Of a DNA stretch of 64,000 nt, positions 22,444-32,176 are shown piece after piece. Source of the stretch: Chloranthus sessilifolius (Eukaryota; Streptophyta; Magnoliopsida; Chloranthales; Chloranthaceae); contig CM037593.1 in NCBI GenBank assembly GCA_021018995.1, positions 43,723,810 to 43,787,809 on the forward strand. The letters are read 5' to 3'. Position 1 is the stretch's first letter; each line of letters opens with the position of its first letter. The notes under the pieces are model-generated. The model was not told where the DNA came from. It ran no database searches and saw only the letters and a list, made by a program, of their open reading frames with translations. Position numbers and translations under genes: made by a program.

Positions 22444-22645
22444 GGCGAGCTTTATCAGGCTCGTTGCGGCGACCCTATACCTTGCTGCGGCAAGGTATGT
22501 TCTGAAGAGCTCGCTGCAGCGAGTGCTACCTATTTTTGAAGGCCAAATTGGTTCTGAAAAAGCTCACCGCGATGAGGCAGTGTGTGCCACATGACTTCTG
22601 AGCACCTCATCGCGGTGACACTATAGCTCACTGTAGCGAGATACC
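22444..22645 (+). promoter_or_regulatory. CTCGCTGCAGCGAG-type motif cluster 2 in solo LTR
   Basis: Contains gctcgttgcggcgac, ccttgctgcggcaagg, gagctcgctgcagcgag, gctcaccgcgatgagg, cacctcatcgcggtgac and gctcactgtagcgag. These are complete or near-complete palindromes, alternating between the CTGCAG/CTGCGG core and the CACCGCGATGAGG core. Confidence 0.6.
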
Positions 22646-24133
22646 CTGCTTTTGTGAGCTTTGGGTTTTGGTCTTTAAATCAATATGAGATCATGTTCTA
22701 TGACCAGTGTGATTCGTTAACACCTAGTACGTGTGTGTTATGTGATCTAGGGTAAATAGGAGGAACCACAGATGATAGAGTTGTTTTGGTTCGTGCAATC
22801 TCATTATTATGTTTTCGACTTTAAGGTAGGGAAAATCCCTTAATGATTATATGCTTCTCGAGAGCATGCTACTGATGCAACTAATATACGAACTCTAGTT
22901 TTTCATAAATGATATGTATCTATCTTGAATAGCTTTTGATACATAAGATTTGATTTCCACACATGAATTGCATGAGTTACGTTTCCCTGTGCCTTGATGT
23001 CTCATTACCCTTCGATTTGTAAAATTCTCCTTCTTGAGCTCTGTTCTGTATGTGTATTAATCGATCCGTGTACATGTGCTATGTTTGTGCTATGTTTTTG
23101 AAATCATGCGCAACGAGGAGTAGCACCTCCATGAGAGGGGTGGAGTCCCCAGGGTTTTTGACCTTGTACATGTCAGCTACTGTCTACTCAGTTCCCACTA
23201 CGGGATGCTTTGCCATGAGAATTGTTCTGTGTGTGTTAGTTGTAAGGGGAGTGGAGTCTCCAAGAGAGGTGTGGATCCTCGGGGTTACGACCACGTGTCC
23301 GCTACAGACTGCTCTGTTCCTGCTACGGGATACCTGCACTAACAAAATTTGATATGATATGCTTTCGATTCCTTGCTATGTGATATGATCTGCTTCTGAT
23401 TCTCTGCTACATGATTTGATATTTTTTGATTATTTGTTATACGTGCTCTCGTCTTGTATCCGCGAGATCCTTTGTTATGCTCCGAGTTCTATTCTGATTT
23501 CTTGCTCTGATTTCATTATTTTCGTAAGTTATCTGCATTATGACATGACATGTTTTAAGATTATGGTTTAATGTTTTGTTTTATCTCGATGTATATGACA
23601 CAATGAAATTTGAACTATTTTTACTTATGCATCAAAACCATGAAGTAGAATGACAAGATGTAGTTGTGCACTATTTATTCCCTACTGAGTCTAGACTGTT
23701 AGCTCACTCCTCGACTATTCGTCACAGGTACGAGTGCAGGTCTTGAGTAAGATCTAGAGCTTGAGGCGACTCTGTTACCATAGACCGGTGGACTTGTTTT
23801 TGGTTTAGTTGTGAATTTTGAAATTTGGACTTGGTACGTCCAATCTTTTTGTAGACTGGTAGAATTAAATTTTTGAGGTACATCACTTGTGTAGACATAT
23901 TGTACACTACTGTTTAGGTGATGGTCGGCCATCACCAATGGTTTTATATTATTAGATCATGTTTTGTATAATGGTGGATTTTTTCTACTTCTGCCATATG
24001 TGTTAATTGCTTTGAATTCCGAATTGTGTGGATGTACCAATTACACTGTATTTCGGATTGTGTTCTGCAACCCGACAGTCTGAGTTTTCCCAGTTAAAAA
24101 AAAAAAGTGTCAGAAAAAATCTGGGTTGTCACA

Positions 24134-24250
24134 CAAGTGGCCCTACGGCTGACCCGGTTGGCCACGCCACATGCCCCCATCAACGTAGGGAAGAAGTCGC
24201 CCTATAGCTGACCTAGATGGCCTTGCCACATGACCCTATCACATCCTCCC
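24134..24250 (+). repeat. Repeat family 5, copy a (right part)
   Basis: Continuation of 19940-20528 after the solo LTR: aagtggccctacggctgacc and an imperfect second unit 'gccctatagctgacctagat'. It matches 40270-40330 and ends where LTR 3b starts. Confidence 0.6.
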
Positions 24251-25607
24251 TGTTTATTCTCTTTATGTTATTCTAATTAAGTCATAACCTATTGCAAGTG
24301 CATAATGGAAATTATAATCCTAGCATAGGATCGTTCCCACGATGGTTTCTTAAACTAATTTGCATAAAAATAAATCCTAAATTCCCCTTCTTCTGATTGT
24401 GGTTGTCAATCACAATCTTCAGCTATCGGATATTTACAAATTTAAAATACCGTTTCACTATATCTCAGTTCTCTAGAATTTGGGCGTCAATCAAAAACTA
24501 GCATCCTTCAATATAGATCTATACTAATCTTTAATCTACTAGAAATTTGGGCGTCAATCAAACTCTAGAAAATCAAAGATGGAAAAGTAAAAACTATTAC
24601 ACTAATCTGCCATTCTCAACTTGAGTCATCAATTTAAATTCAAACATAGAGATGTTTACAAAGCAGTAAATTGCAATAAAAATAAATCTAAACTAGAAAG
24701 CAATAAAAATTATATCTTTCACCCCTCAGCCGCAGGTGTCAATTGCCTCTGAGAAACTACTGATATCTACTCTAATCTTCTAGCTCTCAATCCCAGTCGT
24801 CAATTGGGATCGAGGAACCTTGGATAGCTAAACTGAACTACTCTAATGATCGAAAGAAAATCCAACCTCAGTCATCAATTGATCCTAAGAATTTCTTCGA
24901 TGATTCTTTCCTATACCAGGCTCTCTTATTTATAGATCATAATGAGTCAATTTACATTGATCTAATTCTAATAAAAGAAACTACCAAAATAAAAGATTCC
25001 TATTATAATTCTAATTCTAATCTTCTCTTTCATTGATTTAAACAGTTGATGCACTTCTAGAGTTTCTCCTTTATTTCAGCAACAGAATCCTTTAGGAGTC
25101 TCTCTTCGTCAATCTTCTTAAATCCGTGAGTGGCCAGACTACTAATCCAAGAGTTCTTCTAATTATATACATGGCGATGTAAATCGTCATGTGACCGACA
25201 ACTTTAGAAAGCTTTCCTTTTATAAAATCGTAAATCACAATTTTATAGCTTTCACTCTCTGGACGATTCTTTATTTACGATTGATTACTTTTCTTCTTTT
25301 GTATCACACTTCGCTTTGAATGTTTTTTTTGAAGAATCATAAATTATAATTTCTTACTTTCTTCCATTGCAGCGTTCCGCTCAATCATAAAGTATGAAGT
25401 TTTGTCATTTAGTAGGTGATGATTCGTCTTTTTTCGTTCAATCATTATTCTTATTGCCTTTTGAGTTTATTTTGACGAATAATAATACTTCGACTCTCTT
25501 TTACTATTTTTCCTTCATATCTGCACATTATTAACTTCTTACTAGCAAACTGGGGTCTAGCATCCCTCAGTTAGGGGTGATAAAATTGCATATTATGTGA
25601 CTGATCA
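24251..25607 (-). repeat. Family-3 3' LTR (copy 3b)
   Basis: 1357 bp, tgtttattct...gtgactgatca, homologous to 13404-14875. On the minus strand it is preceded by the PPT (25622-25608), so this is the 3' LTR. A motif cluster lies at 25220-25410 (aaatcgtaaatcacaatttt, gaatcataaattataattt). The GTCRTCAATT word recurs about seven times in 24400-24900. Confidence 0.75.
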
Positions 25608-25800
25608 CACCCCCAAACATACGCTTCGCAAGTCCCTAGCAAACAAGGAAATATAAACATCCTATACTAAGAATTGAATGCCACTTTCGTAAGGAGCACG
25701 ATTGCATTTAGCAGATGCAACAAGCCTTTAAATCCCTAGGTGATCCCTAGTGCAGGAGTTGTAGTCTCCTGAAGATTTTTAGTGAAGTTACCTACAAACT
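25608..25800 (-). promoter_or_regulatory. Conserved hairpin block and PPT, copy 3b
   Basis: Read on the minus strand the block ends TGTTTGGGGGTG, abutting the LTR. Plus-strand arms: TTGCAT (25702-25707)/ATGCAA (25715-25720); CTAGG (25736-25740)/CCTAG (25746-25750); CAGGAG (25753-25758)/CTCCTG (25766-25771). They match the order in family 1 (36794-36939) while the surrounding LTR is unrelated. Confidence 0.65.
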
Positions 25801-26354
25801 TCAAATATTTTTGGATTTTTCAAAATTTTAAAAAAAAATAAAAGGTTAAAAATCTAAACTAATTTTTGTACACTAACTCAGTTAATCATTATATGGTTGT
25901 TATGATTTTTTTAAATTACCAATCTTTTATCCTTACTTTCCATCATTGCAGTTACCCATGATTAGAACTCTAATAATTTCAATTAATAGTAAGTAGGGAG
26001 TGTATGCATCAGTGAACAGCTTATTCTTCATAGATTGTTGTAAACTATAGTTTTAGAAAATATTTTCATTCAAAAACTCTCACTATTGGCACTCTTAGAA
26101 AGATGTCATAATTCTTGGTTTTCAAAGTATACTACATTTTCAAAAGAATTTATTTAAAGGATAATTGCAAAAATTTTAATCTCATGGAAAAGATAATCTA
26201 TTATGTTTATACGACTCCCTATGGAATCCATAATATCTATTATTCATATATCTACTTAGGCTTATGCTTTTGTAAATCGTAAATAAAAAAGTTCTTGCTT
26301 TTGGCTTGTAATCGGTTTTAGGTTTCAGAAGGTGTCAAAGAAAGGTAGACAGGA
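25801..26354 (-). other. 3' non-coding region of copy 3b
   Basis: AT-rich and colinear with 47410-47975 of copy 3c (tctttgtaat/tgtaatcggttttaggttt and gtcaaagaaaggtagacagg at the end). It stops at ~26354, where repeat family 5 copy b begins. No gene. Confidence 0.55.
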
Positions 26355-26360
26355 TGAAAT

Positions 26361-26425
26361 GACTCCAGCTCATGTCCTCCTATATAAGGGCTAACCCCTA
26401 ATATAGGGGGACATGAGCTGGAGTC
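26361..26425. repeat. Near-perfect inverted repeat (~28-bp arms)
   Basis: Left arm from gactccagctcatgtcc to tatataaggg (26361-26390), loop ctaa, right arm from cccctaatatagggggacat to gagctggagtc (26395-26425). The arm sequence is the TATA-containing segment of repeat family 5 (compare 20284-20314 and 39961-39990). It is therefore a head-to-head copy of that segment. Confidence 0.8.
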
Positions 26426-26459
26426 CCCCTACAAACTGTCACTCATCCAGAAGTGTCAG
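26361..26459 (+). repeat. Repeat family 5, copy b (left part)
   Basis: Ends cactcatccagaagtgtcag, matching 19960-19980 of copy a. It continues at 39651 after element B. The last five bases GTCAG are the target duplication (partner ATCAG). Confidence 0.6.
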
Positions 26460-26794
26460 TGTTAATCACTGAAAAGTATCACTTTTCACCTATTAACTTA
26501 GCCTTTGTTGGACCTGAAGCCTACTAATAACTCCTTTTTAGCTTATTTTATAGTTAGGAATAAATTGTGCAGCTTAACACAGAGTCTGTGCTTTTGGTGC
26601 TAAGAAGAGAGATTTTAAGCAAAAGATGACAGCTAAACCAGAAGTGATAGAACCCCATGGTGGTACACACCATGGCGACTATTTTTGCATGTCATACTGG
26701 ACCCAGAAAGTTTAGCAGATGATAGAAGTATAGGTGAGAGTGGAAGAAGTTGCAACAGAAATATGTGCATAGCAGCAGATGAGCCATTGACCTA

Positions 26795-27425
26795 TCTCGC
26801 ACAGCTGAGGTGATGCCTCGCGCTGTTTAAGTCATTGGCAGAGCTCCCTCACATAGCTAAGGCATGCAGCATAACTGAGATAGCAAAGAAGTCGCACAAT
26901 TCAAATGGAGGGGTATCACAAAATAGCTCTTGCACAGTAGTCACGAACTTTAGCTGCAAGCATCATATGAAGAAACTCATGGAGCTTTTGTACACTAATC
27001 CTTCAGAAATACCACTCGCACAGTTCTCGCGAGGATCAAGCCTAAGTGTAGCAGAGCACACTACCTCGCGACGCTAATTGGTGTGAATAATAGTAGAAAC
27101 CTCACACAGTTCTCGCATGGCTCTGAAAGAGAGAGACGCCCAAACATCTTCTCACGCAGCTCTCACACGCCTGAAAGTTCAAGTCTATACCGAGCGAGAT
27201 GCAAAGGCATCTGTGCGAGTACCTCGCGAATGGAGTTTTTGAAGCCCTTCTACACGTGCAAGTAATGGACTGAAAGTTCTTCTGCACGAGTACATTCAAA
27301 GCTGAGGCAATCATGCGATCATCTGAAGCTCTCCTACGCGAGGCAGTAATTTTCATGCCAAACTCTACCCCCTGAACACTCTGCAAGCTGCGCGACAGAA
27401 GAGAAATGCAGAAGCTAGCCTCGAG
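26795..27425 (+). promoter_or_regulatory. TCGCGA-type motif cluster, 5' LTR of B
   Basis: Recurrent ctcgcgagg, ctcgcacag, gcctcgcgctg, ctcacgcagctctcaca, gagcgagatgc, tacctcgcgaat, ctacgcgagg, ctgcgcgac. Compared with the 3' LTR, many CG positions have become CA or TG in one copy (for example ctcgcacag at 27013 against ctcacgtag at 37494). Confidence 0.7.
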
Positions 27426-27603
27426 AAGCTTGGGCTCTCCACTTCTCAATCCTAACCTAAGGACCTTTTTTAAATTTCCCCAGGTCTAGGGCACACACCT
27501 CGAGGCACAAATTACAATGCATGCATCCAAGGGTTGAAACAATGCCACATCTGCCGAAAAAATTAGGCTTTACTCTCCTCTCAGCCACAACATTGAGACT
27601 AAG

Positions 27604-27610
27604 TATATAA
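27604..27610 (+). promoter_or_regulatory. TATA box, 5' LTR of B
   Basis: TATATAA in 'gactaagtatataagttgc', conserved in all family-1 LTRs of the window. Confidence 0.6.
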
Positions 27611-29171
27611 GTTGCACTTGTAACATAGAAAATCATCATGCACTTTCTCCTTCAACCTCTGTTGGCTGAGAGCTCAAGCAGGCTAGGCAAGGTTTGATCA
27701 CTTCTTTTTTTATATTTTCTTCTCTCTTAGCTCAACACTTGCTGGCTAAACCTTTGGTAAGCATTTATGTATAGTTTTATTTTAGTTTTGTAATAGGTCA
27801 GTAAACATTGGGATTTGGTGTTGAGCTATTGTGCACAAGGCTACTGCCTTGAGGGATTTCGTTGTTAATAACACCAAATCAATGGAATCTTTGTTTAAAT
27901 GCTTACTCAATCTGTTATTTTCCTATTTTTCCGTAGTTCTGCTCAGGCTATAGCATACAATTAGGATTTGAGCTTATTGAAAGGCCCATGGAAGCTTGAG
28001 TGTGATGCCCTGGGACTATGGTGGTAGACAGCAGTTCCTATGCTCTGTTTTAGTATTTGTGGGTAAGGGATCCTCTGTGGATAGCCTGTGACCATTTGAG
28101 TGGACAGACTATAGCCCTAGGGCAAACGTGGTCACAAATCTAAGATGGATTCTTCTTCTTTGCACTTGGACTTGTGGCCTGGTGAGAGATTGTGCAGGAA
28201 CAAACTCCCCTTTATCTTTCTTAACCACCATCAGATGTTAGATTTGGCTTTTCTGTAGTGATCGAGGACTGGGAGGCTGAGTTATTGCTGGCCTTTTATA
28301 GTAATGACCACCTGTGCTTCAATCCTTTTTCAACCTGTTGCTGGTCCCTTGTGTGGGCATCAATGTGCCGCTGGCTTTGAAAATACACATAGGGCTTTAT
28401 GGGTTGGAACTCCTATGAATGTCAGCCAGATCTGTGCATAGAGCTGGAGAGCTTGTAGCCTAGCAAACATAGTGTCTACAACAATATTCATGGCCTGATT
28501 TGATTCATTGGATGAGGTTTGATTAGCTTACTCCTTTGGATTAGATTAGCAATTTCTGGCTTGATCAATGGGATTTGACAGAATCTATAGGATAGACTAT
28601 GGCCATTTGAGTGGACAGATTATAGCCTTAAGAGCACCGCAAATGGCATAGGTTAAGTTGGATACTTCTACCTTGTTGAGGTTAGTAATAGCACTGCAGC
28701 AAGGACTTGCTGCAGAGAGAGCCCTAAATCTGAGTTGCATAACTAAATGAACCTTTAACCTAAGCTGCTTACTTGTCACCCTTTTTTCCTTATTTTAACA
28801 CACCATCATCCCCTTCTTTATAACCCTTTCTTAGGATAGGACTGCACTTTATTTCTTTCTTTAGGTAATGTAGTGTAGGCGTGACACCCAACTCCTCTTC
28901 TCTAGGATTGTCAGATCTGTAGCCAGATCTGGAGGCCTACTATTATGGCCCATTTTGGATTCTAGATCAATTTCTCTTTAGGATAAACTCTTATTTATCA
29001 AAACTTGCTACAACAGGCCCTGTATCTTGCAGTTCTGTGTGTATTTTTTAGACTTGTTGTTTTGTTTTTTTTTCAATCCACCTTTAATTTACTTTTACTA
29101 ACACATTCTTATTACTTGTTTCAAATAAAGTTAGCAGCAAGTATCTCTAAAAAAAAATTCCAACAAGTTTT

Positions 29172-29191
29172 TGGCGCCACTGCCAGGGATC
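29172..29191 (+). other. Primer-binding site (tRNA-Asp), element B
   Basis: TGGCGCCACTGCCAGGGATC. It is complementary, with three mismatches, to the 3' end of plant tRNA-Asp (TGGCGCCGTTGCCGGGGATC expected) and stands 6 nt after the LTR end. Confidence 0.85.
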
Positions 29192-29501
29192 TTGATCTTT
29201 TTAGTAGACCTGAGTTGCATTATATTATAGTTTAGAAAATTCTTTGTAGCTGTGCCATAGTAGAATGAAAGTACTACTAATTCTTTTTAGAATTTTACAG
29301 AATTGGACAACAGCAGAAGGGAAAAGTTAGAGCTGCAATGGGAGTCTAGCTAGCTCTGTTTGCACTACTTTTACCCTGAAACCTAGTCCTTTAATGTTGA
29401 ATTCCTTGTATTTAAGTTAGTGTAAATTTGTTAGTTGTTATTTTAGTTTAGAAATTCTTTGAGTGCTGTATGCATTTCCTTACTTGCTGAGTTGTGGGTG
29501 T

Positions 29502-30986
29502 ATGCTTGGAAGAAGGTCCCTAATCCCTGAGTTGGAACCTCTAAATCCTGAGGTTGAAAGGATCCTTAGACGAAGAAACACCCCAAAAGGCCCTACTGCT
29601 GAAACTGAGCAAGCTAACATGGCTGAGAGGTAAAGAACCTTGAAGGAATATAATGCACCAGGGGAGTACACCTCTCCCTTCTGCATATAATTCCCTTCAG
29701 TGGAAGGAAACTATGAAATCAAAGCCTCCACCATCAATATGCTGCCATCCTTTCATGGGCTTAGTAAGGAAGATCCTTACAAGCACATTGACCAATTTTT
29801 GATACTTTATACCACCTTCAATATTGTTGGCTTTGGACTTGAAGCCACCAAACTTAGGCTTTTTCCTTGTTCCTTAAAGGACAAAGCCAGCACATGGCTC
29901 TCTAAGCTCCCAGCCAATAGCATACAAACATGGAGTGACCTCCAAAGCCAATTCTTGGCTAAATTCTTCCCCATGAACAAGACCAGTCAGATGAGGATAA
30001 GTATTTTGTCATTTACTCAATCCTCAATTGAGGATTTTTATGAAGCTTGGGAGAGATTCCAGGAGATGTTAAAACAATGCTCCCACCATCAAATTCCAAT
30101 GTGGCAATTAGTGCAGGTATTTTACCAAGGAATTAATCCCAAGAGTAGGGATATGGTGGATGCCTCATGTGATGGTAGCTACCTTCACAAGATGGCTGAT
30201 GAGGCTTGGGAGTTGTTTGACATAATAGGGAAAAACTCCCTGCAGCAGGAGTCACTGTCTCGCAATGACAATCAGACCTCTGCTAAGTTGGTGAAAGAGA
30301 CCTCCCCTAGAGGTGGAATATATGAAGTTAAGATGCAAAGTGAGTTGGAAAAGAAGGTGGACAATTTGAGCTTGAAATTTGATAAATTGATGAGTGTGAT
30401 GTAGCCTAGACTAGTTGCACAAGTGGAGGCATGTCTGATATGCCAATCTCCATCACATTCACTACAGGATTGTCCATTAGCCAACCAATTCCCTGATTTT
30501 GTTATGGAGCAAGCCAATGCTGCCCAAACATTTGGGCAGTAAACTACTAGGTACTCTTGGAGGAACCACCCAAATTTGAGGTGGAGACAAGATAATTACC
30601 CTCAAATGTAGTAGTAGCAGTTGGTAGCACCATACAGACCTTAGCACCAGTTTAACTAGGGATACCCACCTAGGTAAAAATTTTAGTTACCTGCTCCACA
30701 GCCCAACCAGTTGGCCTTGCTCCCACAATAGCCCAAATCCTCTTCTTTTGAAGAGCAAATGATGGCATCCATGCAGAATTTAGGAGACTTAGTCTAAACT
30801 GTGAACTCTCATGGGCAAAGCATTAAGAAAATTGAAGACCAGCTTGGTCAAATTTGCAATGCTTTAAACAAAAGAGAGGAGGGTAGACTGCCCAGTCAGC
30901 CCTTGGCCAATCCAAAGGGATAGTACATGATTGGAGATGTATCCTCTTCCCATGTGGATGATGGTGTAGCAGGCCAAGGAAACTGA
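29502..30986 (+). pseudogene. gag: gag of element B (Athila-type, zinc knuckle), several stops
   Basis: The frame starts ATG at 29502 (MLGRRSLIPELEPLNPEVER) and ends TGA at 30984-30986 after ...DDGVAGQGN, 494 codons; the same terminal word (DDGLVGQGN, stop) ends gag in C, so this is the natural end. The retrotransposon Gag domain spans about residues 75-240 (LRLFPCSLKDKASTWLSKLP, FYEAWERFQEMLKQC, VFYQGINPKSRDMVDASCDG, ADEAWELFDIIG). A CCHC zinc knuckle C-x2-C-x4-H-x4-C (CLICQSPSHSLQDC) sits at residues 311-324. Interruptions are mainly TAG/TAA where C or the family has CAG/CAA. Gag forms the particle; no protease or pol follows. Confidence 0.85.
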
Positions 30987-31369
30987 GGAGGTCAATGGCG
31001 TAACAAGGATAGAAGGTGAGTGCTAAAGAACCAAAAAAATAAAAATATGTGTACCATATGTATTGATTGTGTTTTGTTTTGTGTTGTTTAAAACTTTTCA
31101 AGTACTGATTTTAGGGTAATAATGCTTTGATTGTGTGTTTAATTTGATGTTGTTTGATTTTGTTTTGAGTGCAAGTGCATATTTGTCATCTGAATTGTGA
31201 TGCTCATGACTTTTAATCTAAGTGATTATCTTTAGAATTCTGAATTTGTGATGTTGAAATGTTGATAAAGAGTAACTTGACTGTCATGATGAAATGGAGT
31301 ACGTGTCATGGAGTGGAGCTGATGCATAATGAATTGGTGCATGATATTGTACATGCACAGGCCAGGGCA
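30987..31369 (+). other. Spacer after gag of element B
   Basis: T/G-rich non-coding DNA, colinear with 54071-54480 in C. No domain is seen. Small frames at 30823-31101 (-) and 31259-31562 (+) are not conserved as reading frames between B and C. Confidence 0.5.
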
Positions 31370-31815
31370 CCAGCGCAGAGAAAAGATTATGTGTTGCCCT
31401 CCTGCGAGGCTCAATGGCCTATATTTCAAGCTCGCGAGCCTCCTGAAGCTTTCTCACGAGGTTCTGATGGATATTTTATACTGCATGAGAGCTTTGCGAG
31501 CACAAGGTCATATGCTACAGCCTGTTGGTGAGCCCCGCGAGATGTTTGAGACTCATATTTGAATGCTCGCGAGGCTCCGGTACTCTAGTTGCGCGAGATA
31601 TGAACAGCTGCTTCGCGCACTTGGGCCTGAAATTAACTCTACGAAAAGCCTCGCGAGGCACTTGAAACATTTAAATCTGTCTTTGCGAGGTTTTGCTTTT
31701 CTTCAGGACTGAAGTTCTCATGAAGTTAGTTGTGTACTGCACTAGGAATGCACTCCGCGAGAACTTAGCGACAACTCCGCGAAGCATGGGTTTAGCCCCA
31801 TAAACTCTGCGAACT
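31370..31815 (+). promoter_or_regulatory. TCGCGA-type motif cluster between gag and ORF2, element B
   Basis: About a dozen words: cctgcgaggct, agctcgcgagcc, ctcacgaggtt, ccccgcgagatg, tgctcgcgaggct, ttgcgcgagat, gcctcgcgaggc, tttgcgaggttt, ctccgcgagaac, ctccgcgaagc. They are the same type as in the LTR, though the sequence between words is different. Followed by ccataaact, a decayed counterpart of the TATA in C. Confidence 0.65.
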
Positions 31816-32031
31816 GCTCCATTTTCTTCATTCTATCTTTTTGCCCTAACTTTCTCTACGCATTTCTGAGTGATTCTTTTTCTTCTTTCTTCTATACTAC
31901 CTCCTCCACTCAACTTCAGCTAGTTTTCTCATACATTTTTGCTTCCTATCACTTCCTGATCACTTTCAGCTAGGTTTGGGGGGATTTGGACATCTGTGCA
32001 GTGTGTGAAGTGAAACGCTAGCTGTCATTTG

Positions 32032-32033
32032 GT
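32032..32033 (+). other. Candidate splice donor in ORF2 leader, element B
   Basis: ATTTG|GTAAGATTT, identical in C (54920) and close to CTTTG|GTAAGC in the LTR. It suggests a leader intron before ORF2. The acceptor is uncertain (candidates: gtgcaacag, ttttcag). Confidence 0.35.
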
Positions 32034-32176
32034 AAGATTTCTCGCTCTCTCTCATTTACTTTAAGTGGAAATTAATTATGTGCAACAGAGAGCAATTTGG
32101 AGTTTGTTTTATTTGTGAAAGAGTGCATTACATTTGCTGGGAATTTGAAACCCTAATTTGGAGAAATTTGATAGTT

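Larger units (their letters stand above)
20529..24133 (+). mobile_element. Solo LTR, TGTAACACCC type (Tekay/Del-like), 3605 bp
   Basis: Begins TGTAACACCCTAAATTTTCA and ends ctgggttgtcaca. It is flanked on both sides by the 5-bp duplication CAAGT (20524-20528 and 24134-24138), and removing it rejoins repeat family 5. No PBS, PPT or coding domain lies inside, as expected for a solo LTR left by LTR-LTR recombination. TGTAACACCC starts and multi-kilobase LTRs are usual in the Tekay/Del chromovirus group (family knowledge; the assignment is tentative). Two motif clusters occur (21973-22060 and 22444-22645). Frames such as 21334-21777 are not supported as genes. Confidence 0.8.
26460..29165 (+). 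repeat. 5' LTR of element B
   Basis: 2706 bp, TGTTAATCACTG...ATTCCAACA. U3 has the TCGCGA cluster 26795-27425; TATA box TATATAA at 27604-27610; a candidate splice donor CTTTG|GTAAGC at 27757. A 40-bp segment (ccatttgagtggacagacta) is present twice (28078-28120, 28590-28630). Pairs with 36956-39650. Confidence 0.85.

Noticed and set aside
31370..31815. Regularly spaced CTCGCGAG repeats as a CRISPR-like array
   Set aside because: Words are short, variable and irregularly spaced, both orientations are mixed, and the context is a plant LTR retrotransposon.
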